A model generated the notes under the pieces. That model was given only the letters and a program-made list of their open reading frames with translations. It was not told the origin of the DNA and ran no database searches. A stretch of 64,000 nucleotides of DNA from an uncultured Pelagimonas sp. (GTDB lineage: Bacteria; Pseudomonadota; Alphaproteobacteria; Rhodobacterales; Rhodobacteraceae), in contig CANMIH010000001.1 of NCBI GenBank assembly GCA_947497905.1, positions 1,170,359-1,234,358 of the forward strand, given 5' to 3'. Made by a program: the position numbers and the translations under genes. Below are positions 16,161 through 24,943 of this stretch, piece after piece. How positions within the stretch are numbered: the first letter of the stretch is position 1; each line of letters starts with the position of its first letter.

Positions 16161-17126
16161 TTAGTGCGCAGCCTTTGTTTTGCCAAAGATAGTGCCCCAA
16201 AGTGGCGCGACGATCTTGGTCCCGATCGGGATCAGGATAAGTCCCAGCGCCAGCCCAATTACAAAGTCGATTGCCGCAACGATGGACCATTCGACACTAC
16301 CATGATTGCCACCATAATCCTTCGCAAAGCCTTTGATCAGGTCTTCGGGCATGTGCCAGCCCATTTCCGCCACCGAATGCACAATAATCGATCCACCGAC
16401 CCAAAGCATCGCCGCTGTGCCCACAACCGCCAGAAGTTTCAACAGCCAGGGCATGAACTTAACGATATTGCGCCCAATGGCGCGGGTCACGCCAAGCCGC
16501 CCAACTCGGGTCAGCCACATTCCCACATCATCCATTTTCACAATGATCGCCACTGCACCGTAGACCACAAAGGTGATCATGACCCCAACCAGTGCAAGCG
16601 CGGCCCCTTGAATCCAGAGGTTGTCGCTTTCGATTGTCGACAGGGCAATGGTCATGATTTCGGCGGATAGGATGAAATCCGTTTTAATCGCGCCTTTGAC
16701 CTTTTCTTCTTCCAGATGTTTGGGATCACCAACTCCATGCGTGCCGTCAGGGCCACCGGAATGGTCATCATGTGGCAAAACCACATGTGCGATCTTTTCC
16801 GCGCCCTCAAAGCACAGATAAGACCCACCCAAGATAAGCAGCGGTGCCACCAGCCAGGGCGCAAAGCTTGCCATCAGCATCGCAGCTGGTAGCAGAAACA
16901 CCAATTTGTTGATCAAAGACCCTCGGGCAATACGCCAGATGATGGGCAGCTCTCGGGCCGGCTCGAACCCCTGTATGTATTTAGGTGTTACGGCCGCATC
17001 GTCGATCACAACGCCCGCGGTTTTGGTGCCAGCCTTTGCCGCCGCAGCACCGATGTCGTCCACGGAGGCCGCCGCAATTTTGGCGATGCCCGCGACATCG
17101 TCCAACAGAGCCAGTAATCCGCTCAT
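16161..17126 (-). CDS. DUF808 (YedI-like) inner-membrane protein
   Basis: 321 residues with the family's start (MSGLLALLDDVAGIAKIAAA) and several membrane segments: roughly 77-110, 165-190, 230-250 and 280-305. The loop DHSGGPDGTHGVGDPKHLEE is polar. The family is widely conserved and has no established function. It is transcribed toward ialB and ends just behind the ialB terminator. Confidence 0.85.
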   Translation of the reverse strand: MSGLLALLDDVAGIAKIAAASVDDIGAAAAKAGTKTAGVVIDDAAVTPKYIQGFEPARELPIIWRIARGSLINKLVFLLPAAMLMASFAPWLVAPLLILGGSYLCFEGAEKIAHVVLPHDDHSGGPDGTHGVGDPKHLEEEKVKGAIKTDFILSAEIMTIALSTIESDNLWIQGAALALVGVMITFVVYGAVAIIVKMDDVGMWLTRVGRLGVTRAIGRNIVKFMPWLLKLLAVVGTAAMLWVGGSIIVHSVAEMGWHMPEDLIKGFAKDYGGNHGSVEWSIVAAIDFVIGLALGLILIPIGTKIVAPLWGTIFGKTKAAH

Positions 17127-17242
17127 CTGTTTTATCCCTCACAAGTTGTTGCCGAGAGTTTAGCTCATCTCTGGCCGCAACACACCCGGTTTCGCGGATC
17201 CGGCAAAGGGGAACTGATCAGTGATTCTCACCTCGTCAGAAT

Positions 17243-17318
17243 GTTTGCGTCACCGTTATCGCAAACCAAATTAGACGTTAGCGCAACCAAGGCAACACTC
17301 CGCCAAGTTAACGCTAAC
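17243..17318 (+). promoter_or_regulatory. Cluster of operator-like sites upstream of gap
   Basis: Three similar 12-mers lie before gap: GTTATCGCAAAC (17255-17266), GTTAGCGCAACC (17277-17288) and GTTAACGCTAAC (17307-17318). The last fits a GTTA-NCGN-TAAC palindrome, close to the sites of LacI-type regulators of central carbon genes (CceR) in Rhodobacter. GTTTGCG (17243-17249) with CGCAAAC (17260-17266) adds an inverted repeat. The spacing to gap (about 85-160 bp) suits transcription control. Confidence 0.5.
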
Positions 17319-17402
17319 ATACTGTGAAAAAACAGCTTTCCCTTTGCCCCATCAAGAATTGACGCCTATAGGAAACATTAAATTCTGTCTCAGGAGAGCC
17401 TC

Positions 17403-18407
17403 ATGACCGTCACCGTCGGCATCAACGGATTTGGCCGCATTGGCCGCTGCACTCTGTCTCATATCGCCGAGTCGGCGCGCAACGATGTTCAAGTGGTCAA
17501 GATCAACGCCACTGGTCCGATTGAAACTGCCGCTCACCTGCTGCGCTACGACAGCATTCATGGTCGTTTCCCCGGCAACATCAAAGTCGACGAAAACTCG
17601 CTTGATCTGGGGCGCGGGCCCATGGAGGTCATGTCGACCTACAATATGAACGAGCTGGACTGGACTGGCTGTGATGTTGTTCTGGAATGCACCGGCCAAT
17701 TTAACGACGGCACCAAAGCCAACCAGCATCTGGAACGTGGCGCAAAATCGGTTCTGATTTCGGCACCTGCCAAAAACGTGCAGAAGACCATCGTTTATGG
17801 TGTAAACCACCGGGATCTCGTCAAAGGCGATGTCATGGTCTCAAACGGATCCTGCACCACCAACTGTCTGGCCCCGCTGGCCAAAGTTCTTGATGAGCAT
17901 ATCGGCATTGAAAGTGGCATCATGACCACCATTCACGCCTATACCGGTGACCAGCCCACGCTCGATCGTCGCCATAACGACCTGTATCGTGCTCGGTCTG
18001 CCGCCATGGCGATGATCCCGACCTCGACCGGCGCCGCGAAAGCACTGGGTGAAGTCCTTCCGAACCTGAAAGGCAAGCTGGACGGTTCGGCCGTTCGCGT
18101 TCCAACGCCAAATGTTTCGGCCGTTGATCTGACCTTCTATGCGAAAAAAGACGTTACAGTCGCTGATGTGAATTCGGTCGTTGAAGAGGCTGTCAACGGC
18201 CACATGGGCATGGTGATGGGGTATGACCCCGAACCCAAAGTGTCGATTGATTTCAACCACACCACCGAAAGCTCGATCTTTGCCCCAGATCAAACCAAAG
18301 TCACCGGCGGCCGCCTTGTGCGCGTTCTCGCCTGGTACGACAACGAATGGGGCTTCTCGGCGCGTATGGCCGATGTTGCTGCCGCTATGGGACGCTTGAC
18401 GCACTAA
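17403..18407 (+). CDS. gap: Glyceraldehyde-3-phosphate dehydrogenase, type I
   Basis: 334 residues, full length. The NAD(P)-binding start VGINGFGRIGR and the catalytic C151 in SNGSCTTNCLAPL are present, as is the PTSTGAAKA loop. The enzyme interconverts glyceraldehyde-3-phosphate and 1,3-bisphosphoglycerate. At the end of the second strand, where NAD-specific enzymes have IND, this protein has INA (A36), so the Asp that selects NAD is missing; use of NADP(H) is possible. CAGGAGAG precedes the ATG. Operator-like repeats lie upstream and a terminator follows. Confidence 0.95.
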   Translation: MTVTVGINGFGRIGRCTLSHIAESARNDVQVVKINATGPIETAAHLLRYDSIHGRFPGNIKVDENSLDLGRGPMEVMSTYNMNELDWTGCDVVLECTGQFNDGTKANQHLERGAKSVLISAPAKNVQKTIVYGVNHRDLVKGDVMVSNGSCTTNCLAPLAKVLDEHIGIESGIMTTIHAYTGDQPTLDRRHNDLYRARSAAMAMIPTSTGAAKALGEVLPNLKGKLDGSAVRVPTPNVSAVDLTFYAKKDVTVADVNSVVEEAVNGHMGMVMGYDPEPKVSIDFNHTTESSIFAPDQTKVTGGRLVRVLAWYDNEWGFSARMADVAAAMGRLTH

Positions 18408-18434
18408 TTTCGTAGTAACAAGTACACTCACACT

Positions 18435-18460
18435 CGCCCGGTCCTTAGGATCGGGCGTTT
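18435..18460 (+). terminator. Terminator of gap
   Basis: CGCCCGGTCC (18435-18444) pairs with GGATCGGGCG (18448-18457) with one G-T pair, followed by TTT. Confidence 0.8.
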
Positions 18461-18480
18461 TACATTGCGGACTATGAGAA

Positions 18481-18505
18481 AAGAAAAGGGGGCATCCGCC
18501 CCCTT
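18481..18505 (-). terminator. Terminator of the DctB/DctD-like operon
   Basis: On the minus strand AAGGGGGC-N4-GCCCCCTT is followed by TTCTTTTCT. It lies 25 bp behind the stop of the response regulator. Confidence 0.75.
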
Positions 18506-18530
18506 CCTCGTCGTTTAGACTGTGTCTGGA

Positions 18531-19868
18531 TTAAGCGAGATAATCTGCCCGTGCCAAACCGTATTTTGCCATTTTCTCATTGAGGGTGCGTCGCGGCAGG
18601 CGCAATTCCTCCATAACGGCGGCAATCGATCCCTTGTGGCGGCGCATGGTGTTGTCGATCAGCATCCGCTCAAAGGCTTCGACATATTCTTTGAGTGGTT
18701 TGCCCTCGGTGGTCATAACCGGCTGCATCTGATCATGATCACTCATCAAAAGAGAGGCAATGGTCCCCTGCCCGCGCCGAGACTGAAGAACGGCACGTTC
18801 CGCGAGATTGATCAGCTGACGCACGTTACCAGGCCATGGTGCCTGAAGCAGTTGCGCGGCCTCCTGCGCAGAGACCTTAGGCGCTTCACAACCATATTCT
18901 TCGGCGAATTGCTCTGACAAACGGGTAAAGAGCGCCAGAATATCTTCACCACGCGCGCGCAGCGGCGGCACGGTGATCTTCAATGCAGCCAAACGATAGA
19001 ACAAATCCGACCGCAGCACGCTCTCACAGGTCCGACCTTCATCCTGCAGATTGCAAATCGCAACGATGCGTGTTTCTGGCGGCGTGCCCTGATCATTAAT
19101 CACAGAGAGCAACCGCGCCTGAGCGGCATCCGAAAGCGCTTCGATGTCTTCCAACACCAATGTGCCGCCGCGCGCCTCTTCTATCGCTGGCAAACGGCTG
19201 TCTTCGGGCTGCATCGGGCCAAACAGCCGTTGCATCAAAGCGTCTTCATCATGTGCGCCACAGGACACGAGAACAAACTTCTTACCAGCCCGTGCGCCCA
19301 CCGCATGCAAGGCATGGGCAACCAGCGTTTTTCCGGTGCCTGTTTCCCCCTCAATCAGCACATGCCCATCGGCTTGTCCAAGATCTAGAATATCCTCGCG
19401 CAACCGGTCCATAACCGGGCTGGCACCAATAAGCTTTTTCATGATCTGACCACCCTCGGCCAGCTCACGGCGCAGTGCGCGCGTGTCCAGAACCAAACGC
19501 CGGGCGTTGGTCGCCTTTTTGGCCAGCTCAGACATGCGGTCTGGATTGAACGGCTTTTCAAGAAAGTCAAACGCCCCAATGCGCATAGCTTCTACCGCCA
19601 TCGGCACATCGCCATGCCCCGTGATCATAATCACTGGAAGTGAACTGTCGGCTCCCATCAGCTTTTTCAGAAGCTGAATCCCGTCCATCCCCGGCATTTT
19701 GATATCTGAGATGACAATACCCGGATACTCGGGCCCAACAGTGCCAAGAGCCTCTTCGGCACTGGCAAAGGTTTCAGTGTCATAGCCAGAAAGCGCAAGC
19801 CACTGACTGATGGATTGCCGCATGTCCTGCTCATCGTCGACAATGGCAATTTTCATTGCATTGGCCAT
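18531..19868 (-). CDS. DctD-like AAA+ response regulator lacking GAFTGA
   Basis: 445 residues: receiver domain (1-120, phospho-acceptor D55 in VISDIKMPG), AAA+ domain with Walker A GETGTGKT, and a Fis-type helix-turn-helix at the C-terminus (LPRRTLNEKM). The GAFTGA loop that contacts sigma-54 is absent; the region reads LFGPMQPEDSRLPAIEEA. The Walker B is LVLEDI rather than LFLDEI. In the family GAFTGA is required to open sigma-54 promoters, so this protein may act without sigma-54, as NtrC of Rhodobacter capsulatus does. The cognate kinase gene lies directly upstream with 5 bp between. C4-dicarboxylate sensing is inferred from similarity to DctB/DctD. Confidence 0.85.
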   Translation of the reverse strand: MANAMKIAIVDDEQDMRQSISQWLALSGYDTETFASAEEALGTVGPEYPGIVISDIKMPGMDGIQLLKKLMGADSSLPVIMITGHGDVPMAVEAMRIGAFDFLEKPFNPDRMSELAKKATNARRLVLDTRALRRELAEGGQIMKKLIGASPVMDRLREDILDLGQADGHVLIEGETGTGKTLVAHALHAVGARAGKKFVLVSCGAHDEDALMQRLFGPMQPEDSRLPAIEEARGGTLVLEDIEALSDAAQARLLSVINDQGTPPETRIVAICNLQDEGRTCESVLRSDLFYRLAALKITVPPLRARGEDILALFTRLSEQFAEEYGCEAPKVSAQEAAQLLQAPWPGNVRQLINLAERAVLQSRRGQGTIASLLMSDHDQMQPVMTTEGKPLKEYVEAFERMLIDNTMRRHKGSIAAVMEELRLPRRTLNEKMAKYGLARADYLA

Positions 19869-19873
19869 GTCTG

Positions 19874-21637
19874 TTACTCCGCTGCCTGTGTTGTTTCGTT
19901 TAGCACTGGAAGCTGCACTTCAAAAACTGCGCCTCCGTTTTCGCCATTGCGGGCGGTCAAGCGCCCTCCAAGATCGGTGACAATGCCCGAAGAAATTGCC
20001 AGCCCCAACCCGACACCATCGCCAGGTTGTTTTGTCGTGTAGAAAGGTTCGAACAGAGAATTCAGATCCTCAATCCCATGGCCATTGTCGCGCACGCTCA
20101 GCGTGGCGGTCTCCCCCGACGCCAAAATGATATCGAGCTGCGGGTCTTCCACTGATTTGGTGGCATCCAGAGCGTTTCGCAAGAGGTTGACCAGAACCTG
20201 CTCAATTCGCATGCGGTCGCCCATCACCCGAACGGGTTTATCGGGCAGCAACCGCGAAATTCGAACCCTGCGGGATTTCAACTGCGGTTCCATCATTGAC
20301 AGTGCCCCGGCAAGCGCCTCGCCCATGTCTACGGGGCTCAACGCCTCCTGCCCTTTGCGGGCATAAGACTTCAACTGTTTGGTGATCGCGCCCATGCGCT
20401 CAATCAGATCATCGATACGGTGAAACGCGCTGAGCGCCTCATCTGGACGGTTCCGGCGGAGCAACAACCGAGCGCCCGCCAGATAGGTTTTCATTGCGGC
20501 AAGAGGCTGATTCAATTCGTGACTGACCGCAGCTGACATTTCGCCCAGAGCAGCAAGTTTAGAACTCTGCGCCAAAGATTGCTCGGCAACCGCCAGATTT
20601 TTTTGTACTTTTTCGCGTTCCGAGATTTCACGCTGAAGCCGTCGGTTCAACGCGCGCAGTTCGACGGATTCCCGTTGGAACAGGGCCATCCGCAGGGCTG
20701 TTTTGCGTGACAGGGCGTAAAACACCAGAGCGGCCAGAATGGCAAACCCCATTATTTCCAACGCCAAGGCCGCATTCACCCGCTCGCGGATCGATGCGTA
20801 GGTGGTGAAGGTTTTCAGGGTCCAGCCGCGAAATGGAATACGCCCTTCGATCTGCATCACGGCTTCGCCCTGCAGATAGGCATCGGCCTGCTGTGCAGTC
20901 CAATCCGAGGTGGCGCGGATCGCCCGTTCAATGGCCCCATCCGCTGGCTGGCGTTCCAATGCGGCATCCGGTGTCAATCCACGCCAACGCGGCTCGGTGG
21001 CAAGGATGATTGTGCCTTCCGAGTTGGTCACCATAACGGCATCGGAAATTCCGGCCCACGCCCGTTCGAACTTGGCCAGATCCACTTCGACAACAATCAC
21101 ACCAATCGAGTCATTGCCACTTTCGATCCGGCGGGAATAGGTGAAACTAAATCCCCCCACTTCGCGCGCCTGTGAGGTGAAAACCGTGGTGCTGGATCGG
21201 AGGGCGTCGACAAAATACGGCGTGGTGCGATGGCCTTCGCCAAGCCGATTGCGATCAGTGGCGGCTACTGTGCGTCCTTCGCTATCCAGCAACATCAATG
21301 ATGCCGCACCAATTTCATCCACAAAGGAAATCAGCCGCTGCGAACTTTGGGTGAAGTCCTGAGAATTCAGTGCCCCGATCAGCGCGGGATCTCGCGCCAA
21401 AAGTTGAGGCACAATAGCGTTACGGCGCAGTTCGGAAACGAGATTGCCCGAATACAGCGCAAGACGCAGCTCCGCCCGGTTGCGGGTGGTCTCGGTGAAC
21501 CGTTGCGTCAGAAGATTGTTTGTGAACCAGACCGAGGCAATCGCCAAAAGGACCAGAACAGCAAGCACCGCCCGAACCTTCCATGAAAAAGGTCCAGAGC
21601 GGCGGGTTCGGTTTGAAGTGTTCCGCGGTTCTGACAT
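19874..21637 (-). CDS. DctB-like sensor histidine kinase
   Basis: 587 residues. Two membrane segments (about 17-37 and 290-312) enclose a periplasmic double-Cache-type sensor domain. A short coiled coil, a HisKA domain with the phospho-accepting His in AVSHELNQPLAAM and an ATP-binding domain (VNLLRNALDA, DNGHGI, GVGLGLAI) follow. It should phosphorylate the adjacent DctD-like regulator. Known DctB proteins sense C4-dicarboxylates; the ligand here is not proven, and no dctPQM transporter genes lie next to it. Confidence 0.88.
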   Translation of the reverse strand: MSEPRNTSNRTRRSGPFSWKVRAVLAVLVLLAIASVWFTNNLLTQRFTETTRNRAELRLALYSGNLVSELRRNAIVPQLLARDPALIGALNSQDFTQSSQRLISFVDEIGAASLMLLDSEGRTVAATDRNRLGEGHRTTPYFVDALRSSTTVFTSQAREVGGFSFTYSRRIESGNDSIGVIVVEVDLAKFERAWAGISDAVMVTNSEGTIILATEPRWRGLTPDAALERQPADGAIERAIRATSDWTAQQADAYLQGEAVMQIEGRIPFRGWTLKTFTTYASIRERVNAALALEIMGFAILAALVFYALSRKTALRMALFQRESVELRALNRRLQREISEREKVQKNLAVAEQSLAQSSKLAALGEMSAAVSHELNQPLAAMKTYLAGARLLLRRNRPDEALSAFHRIDDLIERMGAITKQLKSYARKGQEALSPVDMGEALAGALSMMEPQLKSRRVRISRLLPDKPVRVMGDRMRIEQVLVNLLRNALDATKSVEDPQLDIILASGETATLSVRDNGHGIEDLNSLFEPFYTTKQPGDGVGLGLAISSGIVTDLGGRLTARNGENGGAVFEVQLPVLNETTQAAE

Positions 21638-21674
21638 GGGAGGCAGAATACGTCCCTGTCAGAGCAGGCTCAAG

Positions 21675-22340
21675 TCATGCCTCGGCCAGCATTTCCGTCA
21701 AATGGGCGAAAAGGCGCGCACCATCTTCATTGCCATGCGCGGCTTCTGACGCACGTTCAGGGTGAGGCATCATCCCAAGAACACGACGGTTCTCAGACAG
21801 AATGCCCGCGATATCGCGCGAGGCGCCATTTGGGTTGTCGGTATAACGGAAGGCAACGCGACCGTCTCCCTCGAGCATATCAAGGGTTGCATCATCCGCG
21901 TGATAGTTGCCATCGTGGTGCGCAATCGGCAGAGCAATCTCAGCGCCGGTCTCATAGCCCTTGGTGTAGATGCTTTCACCTTCCACCTTGAGCCCAACTG
22001 TCCGGCAGATGTATTTCAGCCCTGCATTGCGCAACAACGCTCCTGGCAGCAATCCGGTTTCTGCGAGAACCTGAAATCCATTGCAGACCCCCAGTACATG
22101 GCCACCTTTGTCGGCAAAGGCCTTCACTTCCTGACAGATCGGTGCATTGGCCGCGATAGCACCACAGCGCAGGTAGTCACCAAACGAGAAACCGCCCGGA
22201 ATTCCGACCATATCCAGCCCTTCGGGAAGCTGGGTATCCTTGTGCCATACCATCTGGGTCTCAAACCCCGCCTGCTCGAAGGCAACAGCCATGTCGCGAT
22301 CACAATTCGAGCCCGGGAAGACAATGACAGCAGCTTTCAT
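21675..22340 (-). CDS. purQ: Phosphoribosylformylglycinamidine synthase, glutaminase subunit
   Basis: 221 residues, a class I glutamine amidotransferase. The catalytic C86 lies in [10 protein letters not shown], and the His/Glu pair in [10 protein letters not shown] near the C-terminus. PurQ supplies ammonia to PurL in the fourth step of purine synthesis, together with PurS. On this strand it lies downstream of the chemoreceptor gene, which separates it from purS. Confidence 0.96.
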   Translation of the reverse strand: MKAAVIVFPGSNCDRDMAVAFEQAGFETQMVWHKDTQLPEGLDMVGIPGGFSFGDYLRCGAIAANAPICQEVKAFADKGGHVLGVCNGFQVLAETGLLPGALLRNAGLKYICRTVGLKVEGESIYTKGYETGAEIALPIAHHDGNYHADDATLDMLEGDGRVAFRYTDNPNGASRDIAGILSENRRVLGMMPHPERASEAAHGNEDGARLFAHLTEMLAEA

Positions 22341-22472
22341 ATGGCAGTTCCTTTTCCACAGAGTTCAGACAGGGTGATGAATCACACCAGAATCTGAGGC
22401 GCTTTTACCACGTCCCCACCACAAGAAAAGGGTCTGCGACCGGATCAGACAAAGTCTATTGTCGCAGACGAA

Positions 22473-22498
22473 AACGGGCGTCACATGTGACGCCCGTT
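22473..22498 (-). terminator. 26-bp perfect palindrome behind the chemoreceptor gene
   Basis: AACGGGCGTCACA and its exact complement form a fully symmetrical 26-bp sequence between the chemoreceptor stop and purQ. On the minus strand GTTTTCGTC follows. It would form a hairpin without a loop larger than four bases and probably works as a terminator in either direction; as a perfect DNA palindrome it could also be a protein site. Confidence 0.6.
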
Positions 22499-22506
22499 GT
22501 TTTGGA

Positions 22507-24465
22507 TTAGAACGAAGCCCATTTTCCGGTTTCGGGTTCCGGTGAGGAATAAACATCTGCAGTGGGCTCAGCCACCGGCTCCGGCTCGTCTTCGGTTTGA
22601 GGTGCGTCATCCCAAAGCGTGATCTGTTCTTCCGGTGCGCTAACGCTCGGCAGTTCCCATTCACCACTCATGCTTTCCTGGCGCATGCTGGCTTCCTCTC
22701 GGGCCCGCCCGATCTCAAAGGTGGCCAAGGTCCCGGTCAGACGTTCAGCTTCGCCATTCAATCCCTGACCGGCGGCATTCAGCTCTTCCACCACAGCGGC
22801 GTTGTGCTGGGTTGTGCCCTCAAGCTGCTGCACACCTTCATTGATTTCGCTGAGACCCTTGGTCTGGCTGCGGATGGCTCCGGCAACATTCGAAATCAAT
22901 TTACCCAAACGTTCGACCTGCGTCTGCACTTCGTTAAGCGAGGAACCTGTTTTCTGGACCAACTCGGCGCCCATCTGCACTTCATCATTGCTGGCCAGGA
23001 TCAGTGTTTTGATCTCCTGTGCCGAAGCCGCAGCCGTTTGGGCCAGACCACGAACCTCGGAGGCCACAACAGCAAACCCTTTCCCTGCCGATCCTGCGCG
23101 CGCGGCTTCTACACCTGCGTTTAGGGCCAAGAGGTTGGTTTGGAAGGCAATGTCATCAATCGCCGTGATGATCTGATTGATCTTCTCAGAGGCCGCTTCA
23201 ATACGTCCAATCGCTTCAATCGCGCTGTTGACCACCTGACCACTTTCATTGGCCAGCTTGCGGCTATCAACGGCAAGCGTATCTGCGGTTTCCACATCAG
23301 CAGCAATCTCTTGACCGGTCATTGTCAATTGGTTCAGCGCTTCGGCGGATTCCACCAGGGTGGCAGCCTGCGTTTCCACACGACGCGCCAGATCGTCTGA
23401 TGTCGACCCAATCTCGGCGGCAGCAGCACGCACATTGGTCGCCACAAGATCCGCATCTCCAAGCGCCTGCGCCAGATTGCTGACACCTTCGTCAAAGTCG
23501 GCGGTCAGTTCCTGATACTCAGCTGAGACATCCGACATATCAATACGCGCAGTCAGATTGTGTTTTGCCAGTTCCCGAATACCACCACGTAGCGCGGATA
23601 CGATTTTTTCCTGCTGTTCTTGGCGCCAGGTGATTTCCTGTTCGGCTTCCTGGGCATTGCGCAGCTTTCCGCGAAACTCTTCAACTACGCGCGCCGTTGT
23701 GCCCAGCTCATCAGATCGATCGGTATGGGAGACTTCACTGTCCAGATCCCCTTCTGACATAGCGACAAGACGATCTGAAATGCTCCGCATTGGACGCAAG
23801 GCCCAGGTCACCAGAGCAAGCACAACCGCGACACCGGCCACCAAAGCAATGCTCGCAAAGATCAGCGCCATCATCTGCCCTTTGGCGATCTGCGACGCCA
23901 CAACCGAGCTATCTACACCAACGTAGAAAATGCCAACAGGCTGTCCCGCCTCGTCCAAAATAGGCTGGTAAACAGTGTAATAGTGCTTACCGAGAATGGT
24001 TGCTTCGCCCATAAAGGTTTCGCGACGGAGCATCGACGCGTGCACCGGGTTCTCTTTACCAAGCCAGGTACCAACGGCACGTTGACCATCCGGCTTGACG
24101 ATATTTGTGGTCAGGCGAATAAAATCGCCCTCTTCCGCATTCCACCCAAACAGTGTCGCAGTCTCACCTGACACACGGCCAACCTGATCAATCAGATCAT
24201 GGCCACTGATTTCAGGGAGTGACTGCCACGTGACGTCGGCAACATTTCCCGCACTGTTATACTTAGTGGAAATTTCGGGAAACTGCCCCGTGAACTTGTC
24301 TACCAACACACGCAATGATGTCATCTGGCGTTGCTGAGCAGCTTCAACTGCGCTCTGCTTACTTTGCTGGCTGAACGACAAAAAGAGCCCGGCGCATATC
24401 ACGACCAATACAAGGCTGAGACCAATTGCTAGGACGGCCTTTAGGGATGTGAGTACACGTTTCAT
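22507..24465 (-). CDS. Methyl-accepting chemotaxis protein
   Basis: 652 residues from the ATG at 24465, which has GAGGG in front; an upstream ATG at 24492 is less likely. An N-terminal membrane helix, a periplasmic Cache-type sensor domain, a second helix (about 190-215), a HAMP domain and the long cytoplasmic signalling coil follow. The highly conserved tip is present (FQTNLLALNAGVEAARAG). The last 60 residues are acidic and end in a GKWASF pentapeptide-like tail. The ligand is unknown. The gene sits between purS and purQ, where purine genes usually adjoin. Confidence 0.92.
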   Translation of the reverse strand: MKRVLTSLKAVLAIGLSLVLVVICAGLFLSFSQQSKQSAVEAAQQRQMTSLRVLVDKFTGQFPEISTKYNSAGNVADVTWQSLPEISGHDLIDQVGRVSGETATLFGWNAEEGDFIRLTTNIVKPDGQRAVGTWLGKENPVHASMLRRETFMGEATILGKHYYTVYQPILDEAGQPVGIFYVGVDSSVVASQIAKGQMMALIFASIALVAGVAVVLALVTWALRPMRSISDRLVAMSEGDLDSEVSHTDRSDELGTTARVVEEFRGKLRNAQEAEQEITWRQEQQEKIVSALRGGIRELAKHNLTARIDMSDVSAEYQELTADFDEGVSNLAQALGDADLVATNVRAAAAEIGSTSDDLARRVETQAATLVESAEALNQLTMTGQEIAADVETADTLAVDSRKLANESGQVVNSAIEAIGRIEAASEKINQIITAIDDIAFQTNLLALNAGVEAARAGSAGKGFAVVASEVRGLAQTAAASAQEIKTLILASNDEVQMGAELVQKTGSSLNEVQTQVERLGKLISNVAGAIRSQTKGLSEINEGVQQLEGTTQHNAAVVEELNAAGQGLNGEAERLTGTLATFEIGRAREEASMRQESMSGEWELPSVSAPEEQITLWDDAPQTEDEPEPVAEPTADVYSSPEPETGKWASF

Positions 24466-24576
24466 GGATAGCCCTCTGTGATTGAGATGCATCCACTTGC
24501 CGTGAAAACGGTAAACAAAAGTCTTAGATCACCTTAATTCAGGCAGAACGATGAATGAAACGCGTTTAAAATAAGG

Positions 24577-24605
24577 CAAAGGCCGGAACAGCTACCACTG
24601 CCCGG
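24577..24605 (-). terminator. Terminator of purS
   Basis: On the minus strand GGCCGGG and CCGGCC form the stem of a hairpin with a 14-base loop, followed by TTTGCCTTATTTT. It lies just behind the purS stop codon. Confidence 0.65.
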
Positions 24606-24628
24606 CCCTTGTAACATGCTACATCTAA

Positions 24629-24859
24629 TTACAAATGTTCGATGCGATAGCTTTCGATGACAGTGTTCGCAAGAAGGCGTTCACACATATCACCAATTGT
24701 TTCATCGCTTGTGCCATCAGCCAGTTCCAGCTCGATGACCTTGCCCTGGCGTACCGAAGAGACCCCTTCGAATCCCAGAGCCCCCAAAGCGTGGCGCACG
24801 GCCTCACCCTGTGGGTCCAGAACACCAGCCTTAAGCATCACATGCACGCGTACCTTCAT
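24629..24859 (-). CDS. purS: Phosphoribosylformylglycinamidine synthase subunit PurS
   Basis: 76 residues, full length for this small family (MKVRVHVMLKAGVLDPQG start and a GDMCERLLANTVIESY-type end). PurS bridges PurL and PurQ in the FGAM synthase complex. GGAG lies before the ATG. A terminator follows, so it is probably not read through into the chemoreceptor gene. Confidence 0.95.
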   Translation of the reverse strand: MKVRVHVMLKAGVLDPQGEAVRHALGALGFEGVSSVRQGKVIELELADGTSDETIGDMCERLLANTVIESYRIEHL

Positions 24860-24943
24860 AATCAGGTTCTCCTATTGCCGCCTAGCGCTTGGCGTTGGAG
24901 GAACCTGATTGCGGCAGAAAATGCAAGCCCAAAGCGCGCGCAT

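Noticed and set aside
24493..24628. Purine riboswitch or PurR site near the purine genes
   Set aside because: No purine riboswitch core or PurR-like palindrome is visible; only a terminator-like hairpin is seen.
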